This document shows positions 34,221 to 42,757 of a stretch of 64,000 bases of DNA, one piece after another. Position 1 is the first letter of the stretch. Each line of letters opens with the position of its first letter. The translations under genes were made by a program, and so were the position numbers. The stretch is from an uncultured Acetatifactor sp. (GTDB lineage: Bacteria; Bacillota; Clostridia; Lachnospirales; Lachnospiraceae), in NCBI GenBank assembly GCA_934426825.1, contig CAKRYI010000001.1, positions 124,001-188,000 of the forward strand, read 5' to 3'. The notes below the pieces were generated by a model. That model saw nothing but the letters and a program-made list of their open reading frames with translations. It made no database searches and was not told the origin of the DNA.

Positions 34221-36143
34221 ATGGCAAAAACAGGGAATTATGATGCTTCCAGCATTACGGTGCTGGAAGGATTGGAGGCGGTCAGAAAGCGTCCGGGTAT
34301 GTACATAGGAAGTGTTTCGACCAAGGGCTTGAATCACTTGATTTATGAAATTGTCGACAACTCCGTGGACGAGCATTTAGCGGGTTATTGCGATACCATT
34401 AAAGTAACGTTGGAGGCGGACGGCTCCGCTACCGTATCGGACAACGGGCGTGGTATTCCGGTGGGAATGCACGAAAAAGGAATCAGTGCGGAGAGACTGG
34501 TGTTTACCACCCTTCATGCCGGTGGTAAATTCGACAATTCCGCATACAAAACCAGCGGCGGTCTGCACGGCGTGGGTTCCTCTGTGGTAAATGCACTTTC
34601 CACAAGGTTGACCGTAAGAGTCAAAAACGGCGGCTTTATCTATGAGGATAAATATGAAAGGGGTAATCCTGTCATTGAACTGGAGAACGGACTTCTGCCT
34701 GTAGTGGGAAAGACGAAGGAGACGGGAACCAGCATTAACTTTTTGCCGGATGATACTATTTTTGATAAGACCCGTTTTAAGGAGGATGAGGTTAAGAGCA
34801 GACTTCATGAGACGGCTTACTTAAACCCCCGCCTTACGATTCTTTATGAGGACAAGCGCAAGGAGACACCGGAGGCGGTTACGTTCCATGAGCCGGAAGG
34901 CATTGTGGGATTTATCAAGGATATGAACAAATCAAAAGAGACCGTGCATGATGTCATTTATTTTTCCGGGGAGAGCGACGGTATCTCCGTGGAGGTTGCT
35001 TTTCAGTATGTGAATGAATTTCATGAAAACGTGCTCGGTTTCTGTAACAATATCTACAATTCCGAGGGTGGTACGCACCTGACGGGATTTAAAACCATGT
35101 TCACAAATGTGATTAACACCTATGCCAGAGAGTTGAATATCCTGAAAGAAAAGGACGCCAATTTCACCGGTGCGGACGTGCGTAACGGAATGACGGCGGT
35201 GGTGTCTATCAAGCACCCGGATCCCCGTTTCGAGGGACAGACCAAGACAAAGCTGGATAATCAGGATGCGGCAAAAGTTGTGAGCAAGGTGACGGGAGAT
35301 GAGATTGTCCGTTTCTTTGACCGCAATTTGGAAACTCTGAAAAACATTATCGGCTGTGCGGAAAAAGCGGCTAAAATCCGTAAAACAGAGGAAAAAGCCA
35401 AGACCAATATGCTGACCAAGCAGAAGTTTTCCTTTGATTCCAACGGAAAATTGGCAAACTGCGAGTCCAAGGACGCCTCCAAATGCGAAATTTTTATCGT
35501 GGAGGGAGATTCTGCAGGCGGCAGTGCCAAGACAGCCCGCAACAGAATGTATCAGGCGATTCTCCCCATTCGCGGTAAGATTCTGAACGTGGAGAAGGCG
35601 AGCATTGATAAGGTACTTGCCAACGCAGAGATCAAAACCATGATTAATGCTTTTGGCTGCGGCTTTTCCGAAGGGTACGGCAATGATTTTGACATTACCA
35701 AGCTGCGCTACGATAAGATTATCATTATGGCGGATGCGGACGTGGACGGCGCCCATATTTCCACCCTGTTATTGACGTTGTTCTACCGTTTTATGCCGGA
35801 ACTGATTTTTGAAGGACATGTGTATATCGCCATGCCTCCTTTATATAAAGCCATGCCCGCAAAGGGAAAAGAAGAATATCTCTATGATGACAAGGCATTG
35901 GAAAAATACAGAAAGAACCACAAAGGCTCCTTTACCCTGCAGCGTTACAAAGGTCTTGGTGAGATGGACGCGGAACAGTTGTGGGAAACGACACTTGACC
36001 CGGAAACCCGTATGATGAAACGGGTGGAAATCGAGGATGCCCGTATGGCTTCCGAGGTGACGGAAATGCTGATGGGTACGGAGGTACCGCCCCGTAAGGC
36101 GTTTATCTACGACCATGCAACCGATGCGGAACTGGATATTTAA
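34221..36143 (+). CDS. Type IIA DNA topoisomerase subunit B (GyrB/ParE)
   Basis: ATPase subunit of a gyrase or topoisomerase IV, 640 residues. The GHKL ATPase domain has EAVRKRPGMYIG, VDNSVDEHLAG, DNGRGIPVG and GGLHGVGSSVVNALS. The Toprim domain has EGDSAGGSA and MADADVDGAH, and QRYKGLGEMDAEQLWETT closes the protein. ATG 34221 follows AGAAGGAG; subunit A follows 12 bases after the stop. The sequence alone does not split GyrB from ParE; the partner suggests a non-gyrase enzyme. Confidence 0.93.
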   Translation: MAKTGNYDASSITVLEGLEAVRKRPGMYIGSVSTKGLNHLIYEIVDNSVDEHLAGYCDTIKVTLEADGSATVSDNGRGIPVGMHEKGISAERLVFTTLHAGGKFDNSAYKTSGGLHGVGSSVVNALSTRLTVRVKNGGFIYEDKYERGNPVIELENGLLPVVGKTKETGTSINFLPDDTIFDKTRFKEDEVKSRLHETAYLNPRLTILYEDKRKETPEAVTFHEPEGIVGFIKDMNKSKETVHDVIYFSGESDGISVEVAFQYVNEFHENVLGFCNNIYNSEGGTHLTGFKTMFTNVINTYARELNILKEKDANFTGADVRNGMTAVVSIKHPDPRFEGQTKTKLDNQDAAKVVSKVTGDEIVRFFDRNLETLKNIIGCAEKAAKIRKTEEKAKTNMLTKQKFSFDSNGKLANCESKDASKCEIFIVEGDSAGGSAKTARNRMYQAILPIRGKILNVEKASIDKVLANAEIKTMINAFGCGFSEGYGNDFDITKLRYDKIIIMADADVDGAHISTLLLTLFYRFMPELIFEGHVYIAMPPLYKAMPAKGKEEYLYDDKALEKYRKNHKGSFTLQRYKGLGEMDAEQLWETTLDPETRMMKRVEIEDARMASEVTEMLMGTEVPPRKAFIYDHATDAELDI

Positions 36144-36155
36144 CGGGAGGTTAGA

Positions 36156-38411
36156 ATGAGTATAACAGCAGAAGACAATACGAGAGTTATCCGGACGGAA
36201 TACTCCGAGGAGATGCAGAAATCCTATATCGATTACGCCATGAGTGTCATTATAGCCAGAGCGCTGCCGGATGTGAGAGACGGTTTGAAGCCGGTACAGA
36301 GGAGAACCCTGTACGATATGCACGAGCTGGGAATCCGCTATGACAGACCTTACCGAAAGAGTGCCCGTATCGTGGGAGATACCATGGGTAAATATCACCC
36401 CCACGGAGACAGTTCCATTTATGACGCACTTGTCGTAATGAGTCAGGATTTCAAAAAGGGACAGGCACTGATTGACGGTCACGGCAACTTCGGAAATATC
36501 GAGGGAGACGGCGCAGCTGCCATGCGTTACACGGAGGCGAGACTGCAGAAAATCACGCAGGAGGCTTTCCTTGCCGACCTGGATAAGGACGTGGTGGATT
36601 TTGTTCCGAACTTTGACGAGACGGAAAAGGAGCCTTCGGTTCTTCCGGTGAAAATCCCCAACCTTTTGGTGAACGGTTCCGAGGGTATTGCTGTCGGAAT
36701 GGCAACCAGCATTCCTCCTCATAATTTAGGGGAAGTGATTGACGCCACCAAGGCATATATGCAGAACGAAGACATCACGGTGAAAGAACTCATGCGCTAT
36801 CTGAAGGGTCCGGATTTCCCCACCGGCGGTGTTGTCATTAATAAAGATGAACTTCTGAATATTTATGAGACAGGTATGGGTAAAATCAAACTCCGCGGCA
36901 AGGTGGAATTTGAAAAGTCCAAGGGCGGCAAGACCAATGTGGTTATCACAGAGATTCCCTATACCATGATTGGTGTGAATATATCAAAGTTTTTGTCCGA
37001 CGTGGCTGCACTGGCGGAAACCAAGAAAACACAGGACATTGTAGATATTTCCAACCAGTCCTCCAAGGAGGGAATCCGTATTGTCATTGAACTTAGGAAG
37101 GACGCCGACGCAGAGAACTTTGTCAATATGTTATATAAAAAGACCCGTCTGGAAGATACATTCGGTGTAAATATGCTCGCCATTGCAGACGGTAGACCGG
37201 AAACCCTGAGCTTAAAGCAGATTATCAAGGCAAATGTGGACTTCCAGTTTGAGATTGCCACCAGGAAGTATACGAATCTTTTGGCAAAGGAACAGGAGCG
37301 GAAGGAGATTCAGGAAGGTCTGATAAAGGCATGCAATGTCATTGACCTTGTCATTGAAATTCTGCGCGGCTCCAAGGACCGGAACATGGCAAAGGCATGT
37401 TTGGTGGAAGGAAAGACGGAAGGAATCAAATTCAAGTCCAGAGAATCCAAGATTATGGCACAGCAGCTCTGCTTTACGGAGAAACAGGCGAATGCCATTC
37501 TGGAAATGCGTTTATACAAGTTAATCGGTCTGGAATTAGAGGCATTAATTCATGAACACGAAGAGACCATGGCAAATATTTTCCGCTATGAGGATATTCT
37601 GGACAGAAGAGATTCCATGGCGCAGGTTATCATGAATGAGCTGGACGGTTTTAAGAAAGAATACGGAAGAAAGCGCAGAACCGTTATCGAGAACGGTCAG
37701 GAGGCTGTCTACAAGGAGAAAGAGTTAGAGGAAATGGATGTTGTTTTCCTGATGGACAGATTCGGCTACGCCAAGACCATCGACACCGCTACCTACGAGC
37801 GTAACAAAGAGGCGGCTGATACGGAAAACAAATATGTATTTACCTGCAAGAATACCGGAAAAATATGTCTGTTTACCGACAGCGGACAGCTTCATACCAT
37901 CAAGGTACTGGACTTGCCCTTCGGTAAGTTCCGTGACAAGGGTGTTCCCATTGATAATATCAGTAACTACAGCTCGGAAAAGGAATCTCTTGTCTATGTA
38001 ACCAGCCAGACGGAGTTAAATCTGTGTCAGGTGATTTTTGTGACGGAACAGTCCATGATGAAAGTGGTGGACGGCGGAGAATTCGATGTGTCCAAGCGTA
38101 CCGTGGCTGCCACGAAATTAAATGATGACGACCGGGTTATCAGCGTTACCGCCATTCATGAGCAGAAAAACATTGTTTTGCAGACAAAGGACGGTTTCTT
38201 CTTGAGATTCTCCATCGAAGAAATTCCGGAGAAGAAAAAGGGCGCTGTCGGTGTGCGCGGCATGAAGTTAGGTGAAAAGGACAAAGTGACGGACGTTTAT
38301 TACACGCAGAATGTGGTGGAGACTACCATTGAATACAAGGGCAAGAATCTTGTGCTGAATCATTTGAAGCCCGGAAAACGGGACGGTAAGGGAACCAAAA
38401 TAAGAGTATAA
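36156..38411 (+). CDS. Type IIA DNA topoisomerase subunit A without a clear GyrA box
   Basis: Breakage-reunion subunit, 751 residues, catalytic Tyr125 in AAMRYTEARL. The quinolone region reads HPHGDSSIYDAL, with Ser86 and Asp90 at the positions of E. coli Ser83 and Asp87, the sensitive state. The C-terminal beta-pinwheel is present, but at the place of the QRRGGKG GyrA box the sequence is TATYERNKEAADTEN, with no match. The protein is also shorter than typical GyrA (about 830). Gyrase needs that box to wrap DNA, so a topoisomerase IV-like decatenase is favoured. Confidence 0.9.
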   Translation: MSITAEDNTRVIRTEYSEEMQKSYIDYAMSVIIARALPDVRDGLKPVQRRTLYDMHELGIRYDRPYRKSARIVGDTMGKYHPHGDSSIYDALVVMSQDFKKGQALIDGHGNFGNIEGDGAAAMRYTEARLQKITQEAFLADLDKDVVDFVPNFDETEKEPSVLPVKIPNLLVNGSEGIAVGMATSIPPHNLGEVIDATKAYMQNEDITVKELMRYLKGPDFPTGGVVINKDELLNIYETGMGKIKLRGKVEFEKSKGGKTNVVITEIPYTMIGVNISKFLSDVAALAETKKTQDIVDISNQSSKEGIRIVIELRKDADAENFVNMLYKKTRLEDTFGVNMLAIADGRPETLSLKQIIKANVDFQFEIATRKYTNLLAKEQERKEIQEGLIKACNVIDLVIEILRGSKDRNMAKACLVEGKTEGIKFKSRESKIMAQQLCFTEKQANAILEMRLYKLIGLELEALIHEHEETMANIFRYEDILDRRDSMAQVIMNELDGFKKEYGRKRRTVIENGQEAVYKEKELEEMDVVFLMDRFGYAKTIDTATYERNKEAADTENKYVFTCKNTGKICLFTDSGQLHTIKVLDLPFGKFRDKGVPIDNISNYSSEKESLVYVTSQTELNLCQVIFVTEQSMMKVVDGGEFDVSKRTVAATKLNDDDRVISVTAIHEQKNIVLQTKDGFFLRFSIEEIPEKKKGAVGVRGMKLGEKDKVTDVYYTQNVVETTIEYKGKNLVLNHLKPGKRDGKGTKIRV

Positions 38412-38445
38412 TGCGCAAAGAACGTGCGCAGAAATGAGGAAAAAG
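38412..38445 (+). repeat. Hairpin plus ribosome binding site motif, copy in front of rsmD
   Basis: TGCGCA, seven-base loop AAGAACG, TGCGCA, then GAAATGAGGAAAAAG and the rsmD ATG. Over 34 bases it differs at two positions from 18981-19014, ahead of the U32 gene; one change turns a G-C pair into G-T and keeps the stem. Confidence 0.6.
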
Positions 38446-39012
38446 ATGAGAGTAATTGCAGGAAAGGCAAGAAGACTTCCGTTAAAGACGCCGGCGGGAA
38501 TGGATACCCGGCCCACAACGGACAGGATTAAGGAAACTCTTTTTAATATGTTACAGAACGAAGTTCCGGGCTGCGTGTTCGTGGATATGTTCAGCGGAAG
38601 CGGTTCCATCGGAATTGAGGCGCTGAGCAGAGGAGCGAAAAAAGCCTATTTTGTGGAAAACGACAGAACGGCGCTTGAATGTATCGACGCAAATCTTAAG
38701 TTTACGAGACTTACGAACTGTGCTATAGTATTAAAACAGGATGCCGTCTTTTCCGTGCACAATATATTTGAAAGTCATGTGGATATTATTTACATGGATC
38801 CGCCCTATAACTGCGATTTGGAAAAGCAGGTTTTGAGAATGCTGCCGGATATGCACTATGTGTCCGAAGACACACTGATTATTATAGAGGCTTCCATGGA
38901 CACGGACTTTTCCTATCTTGATTCCATGGGATATGTTTTGGAAAAGGAAAAGAGATACAAGACGAACAAGCATATGTTTATCCGCAAAAAGCCGCAGAGC
39001 GAAAACACCTAA
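38446..39012 (+). CDS. rsmD: 16S rRNA (guanine966-N2)-methyltransferase
   Basis: SAM-dependent methyltransferase acting on 30S subunits. The 188 residues start MRVIAGKARRLPLKTPAG, then RPTTDRIKETLFNML, motif I DMFSGSGSIGIEALSRGA and the catalytic DPPY (YMDPPYNCD). ATG 38434 is in frame but lies inside the ribosome binding element; ATG 38446 after GAGGAAAAAG is chosen. It is followed by coaD, as in ylbH-coaD of Bacillus. Confidence 0.95.
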   Translation: MRVIAGKARRLPLKTPAGMDTRPTTDRIKETLFNMLQNEVPGCVFVDMFSGSGSIGIEALSRGAKKAYFVENDRTALECIDANLKFTRLTNCAIVLKQDAVFSVHNIFESHVDIIYMDPPYNCDLEKQVLRMLPDMHYVSEDTLIIIEASMDTDFSYLDSMGYVLEKEKRYKTNKHMFIRKKPQSENT

Positions 39013-39046
39013 GAAAAGAGCGTATTTGGCGCAGATGGAGTGAATT

Positions 39047-39535
39047 ATGAAGAGAGCAGTCTATCCGGGCAGTTTTGACCCGGTCACATTCGGACACTTG
39101 GATATTATCAGACGGGCATCGGAGATTTTTGATGTACTGATTGTCAGCGTTCTGAATAATACGCAAAAGACACCGTTGTTTTCTGTTGAGGAACGTGTTA
39201 AGATACTTAGAGAGGCAACAAAAGATATTCCCAACGTGGAAGTGGATAGTTTTCAGGGATTGCTGATTGACTACGCCGCAGAAAAGAATCTTCATGTTGC
39301 GGTAAGAGGTTTGCGCGCAATTACCGACTTTGAATACGAATTGCAGATTGCCCAGACCAACAGTAAACTTTCCCACGGGAAACTGGACACCATTTTCTTA
39401 ACCACCAATCTGGAGTACGCATATTTAAGTTCTTCCAGCGTGAAGGAAATTGCCAGCTTCGGTGGGGATATCAGAGAGTGTGTACCGGATTTTGTCGCCA
39501 ATATGATATATGAAAAATATCAGCAGAAAATGTAA
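39047..39535 (+). CDS. coaD: Phosphopantetheine adenylyltransferase
   Basis: Adenylates 4'-phosphopantetheine to dephospho-CoA. The 162 residues have GSFDPVTFGHLDIIRRA (HIGH-like motif), AVRGLRAITDFEYELQIA and YLSSSSVKEIASFGGD. The length is standard. It lies 34 bases after rsmD. Confidence 0.97.
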   Translation: MKRAVYPGSFDPVTFGHLDIIRRASEIFDVLIVSVLNNTQKTPLFSVEERVKILREATKDIPNVEVDSFQGLLIDYAAEKNLHVAVRGLRAITDFEYELQIAQTNSKLSHGKLDTIFLTTNLEYAYLSSSSVKEIASFGGDIRECVPDFVANMIYEKYQQKM

Positions 39536-39574
39536 GACGAGGACGTTTTTCAGTCGAGGAAGCGAGGGTTATTC

Positions 39575-40177
39575 ATGAGTAGCAGAATTGAGCAGTTGAT
39601 TGATGAAATAGAAGAATATATAGACAGTTGCAAACCGAAATTCATGTCCAATACGGAAATCATTGTCAATAAGGATGAGATTGACGAGCTGATTCGGGAA
39701 CTTCGCATGAAAACACCGGATGAAATCAAGCGGTATCAGAAGATTATCAGCAATAAAGAAGCCATCTTAAATGATGCGCGGGCTAAGGCTGAGGCGCTGA
39801 TAAATGAGGCGACGGTTCACACCAATGAGCTGATAAACGAGCATGAAATCATGCAGCAGGCATATGCGCAGGCGAACGAGGTCGTCACCATGGCAAGCAA
39901 GCAGGCGCAGGAGATTTTGGACAATGCCACCATCGAGGCAAACAACGTGCGGACAGCGGCAATGCAGTATATGGACGATATGCTGGCGCATTTGGAAAAT
40001 ATTATCGTATCTTCCACACAGTCTGCAACAACAAATTATGAGAGCCTGATTGGCTCCCTGAACCAGTACAGGGACGTTATCCAGTCCAACCGAAGCGAAC
40101 TGCATCCCGCAGAAGAGGATATGGACACGGAGGCATTAGATACAACAGGCGAATCTGAGGATATTGATGTAATTTAA
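39575..40177 (+). CDS. Coiled-coil protein of unknown function
   Basis: A 200-residue, almost fully helical protein. Residues about 50-145 are alanine- and glutamate-rich heptads (ARAKAEALINEATVHTNELI, then QAQEILDNATIEANNVRTA), like V-type ATPase subunit H/E stalks or DivIVA-like scaffolds, with an acidic tail. No ATPase motif is present and no ATPase genes are near. ATG 39575 is preceded by GAAGCGAGGG. In the neighbourhood of coaD and ylbJ it may be a clostridial scaffold protein; I assign no function. Confidence 0.75.
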   Translation: MSSRIEQLIDEIEEYIDSCKPKFMSNTEIIVNKDEIDELIRELRMKTPDEIKRYQKIISNKEAILNDARAKAEALINEATVHTNELINEHEIMQQAYAQANEVVTMASKQAQEILDNATIEANNVRTAAMQYMDDMLAHLENIIVSSTQSATTNYESLIGSLNQYRDVIQSNRSELHPAEEDMDTEALDTTGESEDIDVI

Positions 40178-40190
40178 TGGACAGGATTAT

Positions 40191-40224
40191 AAAAACCGGT
40201 TTTCTTGCGAAAGCTGGTTTTTGT
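40191..40224 (+). terminator. Terminator after the coiled-coil gene
   Basis: AAAAACCGG pairs with CTGGTTTTT (one G-T pair), with an inner TTTC-TTGC-GAAA stem; T run at the right end. Confidence 0.75.
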
Positions 40225-40251
40225 TCGCTATAGGGAGGAAAGAGAAGTAAT

Positions 40252-41625
40252 TTGAATATCCATTTCAAAAAAACAGCAATTCTTTTATTGGCTGCCACCT
40301 TTTTGGCAACTTCCTTTTCACCGGCACGCGCTCAGGCGGCAGCAAGAGTGCAGCCCACGGAGGATAATATTGTTATTGTCATCGATCCGGGACACGGCGG
40401 GGAGAACGAAGGCACCATTGAAAACGGCTTTCTGGAAAAATCCATGAACCTGATTACGGCGCAGGCAATGTATGATGAGTTATCACTGTATGACGGCGTA
40501 ACCTTATATATGACGCATACGGAAGATGTGGACATGTCCCTTGCGGAGAGGGCGCAGTTTGCGGCAGATGTGAATGCGGATTTTTTGTTCAGCATTCATT
40601 ACAACGCCTCGGTAAAGCATGACCTGTTCGGTTCGGAGACGTGGATTTCGTCACAGACACCTTTTAACGCATACGGTTATCAGTTTGGCTATGTGCAGAT
40701 GGAAACCATGAGGGATATGGGGCTGTTCCTTCGCGGCGTAAAAACCAAAATAAACGATAAGGGAACGGATTATTACGGAATTATCAGGGAATCCGCAAAG
40801 CGCTCCCTTCCCGCCGTTATCATAGAGCATTGTCATGTGGACGAGATAAGGGATTATCCTTTTTGTGATACCGAGGAGGAACAGAAGGCTTTCGGCAGGG
40901 CGGACGCTTTGTCGGTCGCAAAGTATTTCGGGTTAAAGAGTGAGGCTCTGGGTGTGGATTACAGTGAGTATGCCATGCTGCCGGATGCGCAGAAGGATTC
41001 ACTGGTGCTCAGTACACTGGCGGACGAGACCGAGCCGGACGTCTGTCTGGCAGAGGTGGTAAATGCCGACTATGAAACGGGACAGGTGCAGCTGCAGGTG
41101 ACTGCCGCGGACTATGACAGCCCGCTTATCTATTATTCCTACAGCTATGACGGCGGGACTACGTTCAGCCCCTTACAGATGTGGCCGGGCAGTGATACCC
41201 TGAACGGCACGTATACGGATACCTTCCTCTTTACTTTGGAAATCCCTTCGGGAGTGCGCCCGGATATTCAAATCCGTGCCTATAACATGTTTGATTTGTT
41301 TGCGGAGAGCGAACACATTACCACTTTGGAAATGTTCCGGTACGGGGAAGAGGAAACAACCCATGAGGAAGCGGTAAATGAAGAGGAAACGGAGGAAAAA
41401 ACCACCCCCGGAACTACCACTTTTCTCCCCACGGGCAGTGACAAAATCACGGAAGGCATGGGACAAATCGGATTCCTTACTTTCCTTATCGTATGTCTGA
41501 TTCTGGTGGTAGTGCTTTTTATCATTTTATTAATGGCACGGGCGCTCCGTTACGGAAGCCGAAGCCGGAAAAAACAGGGTCACCGCAGAAATGAGGACGG
41601 CGACAGAAGGAACCAGAGAAGATAG
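40252..41625 (+). CDS. N-acetylmuramoyl-L-alanine amidase, membrane-tethered at the C-terminus
   Basis: Zinc amidase (Amidase_3) that splits stem peptides from glycan. A signal peptide covers residues 1-30. Catalytic residues are His48 (DPGHGG), Glu62 (GFLEKSMN), His116 (FSIHYNAS) and Glu192 (VIIEHCH). After the catalytic domain (to about 230) comes an Ig-like beta region, an acidic Thr/Glu linker, a transmembrane helix (about 408-432) and a basic tail. That C-terminal anchor is unusual for the family. TTG 40252 lies 13 bases after GGAGG, a little far. The last 46 bases overlap convergent ylbJ. Confidence 0.88.
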   Translation: MNIHFKKTAILLLAATFLATSFSPARAQAAARVQPTEDNIVIVIDPGHGGENEGTIENGFLEKSMNLITAQAMYDELSLYDGVTLYMTHTEDVDMSLAERAQFAADVNADFLFSIHYNASVKHDLFGSETWISSQTPFNAYGYQFGYVQMETMRDMGLFLRGVKTKINDKGTDYYGIIRESAKRSLPAVIIEHCHVDEIRDYPFCDTEEEQKAFGRADALSVAKYFGLKSEALGVDYSEYAMLPDAQKDSLVLSTLADETEPDVCLAEVVNADYETGQVQLQVTAADYDSPLIYYSYSYDGGTTFSPLQMWPGSDTLNGTYTDTFLFTLEIPSGVRPDIQIRAYNMFDLFAESEHITTLEMFRYGEEETTHEEAVNEEETEEKTTPGTTTFLPTGSDKITEGMGQIGFLTFLIVCLILVVVLFIILLMARALRYGSRSRKKQGHRRNEDGDRRNQRR

Positions 41626-42635
41626 TAGATACCGGTAAAGATTGTCAGCGCTATTTTGTGAATGGTATAGGCAGTTAAGGACAGACCGGTGCCCTTGATA
41701 CAACTGTTGGTCTGGGCAATGCAGGACAGTCCGCCAAAGGGAAGCAACAGCAGCATGTAGAGGATGCGACCGGATGAAGCGGAGGCTGCGGCGGACAGTT
41801 TTAAGCCGCCTGTGATTTCCAAAAGCGGTGCAAGAAATACCGGCGTTTTCCCACATATAATGTGAAACGGCAGATTTAAAAGGTTAAAGAGAATCATATA
41901 TCCGCCCAGACTTAAAATACTCTGGATGGAGGAGTTTACCGCATCGTCTATCTCGTAGAGAAGACTCTGGGGGGCGGAAACTTTTACAGAAAGCTCGGAG
42001 CCGGATGTCTTGTCTTTATGATTTGGAAGAACCGGGGCATGTTTGTGCGAATTTGTTTTTAGGGAGAAAACTGTGTCCTGCAGAGAGGGTGATGCCTCAG
42101 TAATGGCAACGTTCTGTATATTGGTCGCACTCAGATTCAGATGACGGTACAGAGTTTTTCTGAGGAGAAAGCCATAAATCAGGGGAATACCGTACATGCC
42201 GAACACATAGGGAAGCAGCAATTCTCTGCCTAACAGGGGAAGCACAAAACCGCAAAAATAAACCGGACCGATATTGTTGCAGAATGCTAACAGAAATTCC
42301 GCCTCCTGTGCGGAAAGCATGTTCCGTTTTGACAAATCCGCAATAGTTTTGGCTCCCATGGGAAAACCGCAGAAGAATCCCATAATCATGGCATAGCAGG
42401 CGTTTCGGGACACCTTGTATACCGGCCGGATAACCGGATAGAGCAGTCTGGAAAAATTTTCCGTAAGGCGCATACGAATCATAATGCCGGAAAGAATCAT
42501 AAAAGGGAAAAGGGCGGGAATCATCTTTTCAAACCACAGGTTCAGTCCGAGGAGAGAGTAACCAATCCCAAGCTGTGAGTGGGTAAGAATACAGGCTGTG
42601 ATAAGAAGAAATGCAATGGTATAAACAAGTTTCAT
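41580..42635 (-). CDS. ylbJ: Sporulation integral membrane protein YlbJ
   Basis: A 351-residue protein with about eight helices and two gate-like halves, as in the YlbJ/SpoVM-nucleoside-recognition group; needed for spore cortex formation in Bacillus. Segments GLNLWFEKMIPALFPFMILS, GFFCGFPMGAKT and FCNNIGPVYFCGF are characteristic. Residues about 175-225 form a polar loop. ATG 42635 follows AAGGGGTG. In Bacillus ylbJ follows coaD; here it is near but inverted and separated by two genes. Tail overlaps the amidase gene. Confidence 0.88.
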   Translation of the reverse strand: MKLVYTIAFLLITACILTHSQLGIGYSLLGLNLWFEKMIPALFPFMILSGIMIRMRLTENFSRLLYPVIRPVYKVSRNACYAMIMGFFCGFPMGAKTIADLSKRNMLSAQEAEFLLAFCNNIGPVYFCGFVLPLLGRELLLPYVFGMYGIPLIYGFLLRKTLYRHLNLSATNIQNVAITEASPSLQDTVFSLKTNSHKHAPVLPNHKDKTSGSELSVKVSAPQSLLYEIDDAVNSSIQSILSLGGYMILFNLLNLPFHIICGKTPVFLAPLLEITGGLKLSAAASASSGRILYMLLLLPFGGLSCIAQTNSCIKGTGLSLTAYTIHKIALTIFTGIYYLLWFLLSPSSFLR

Positions 42636-42757
42636 ATGCGTCACCCCTTTTCATGTATATGTTGAGAGCAGACAATATTTGTTAAACGGCGAAAGAAAAA
42701 CAGCATAATAAAGATATAGAATCAAATTATAAAATAAGTTAAAGAGAAAAAAGATTG

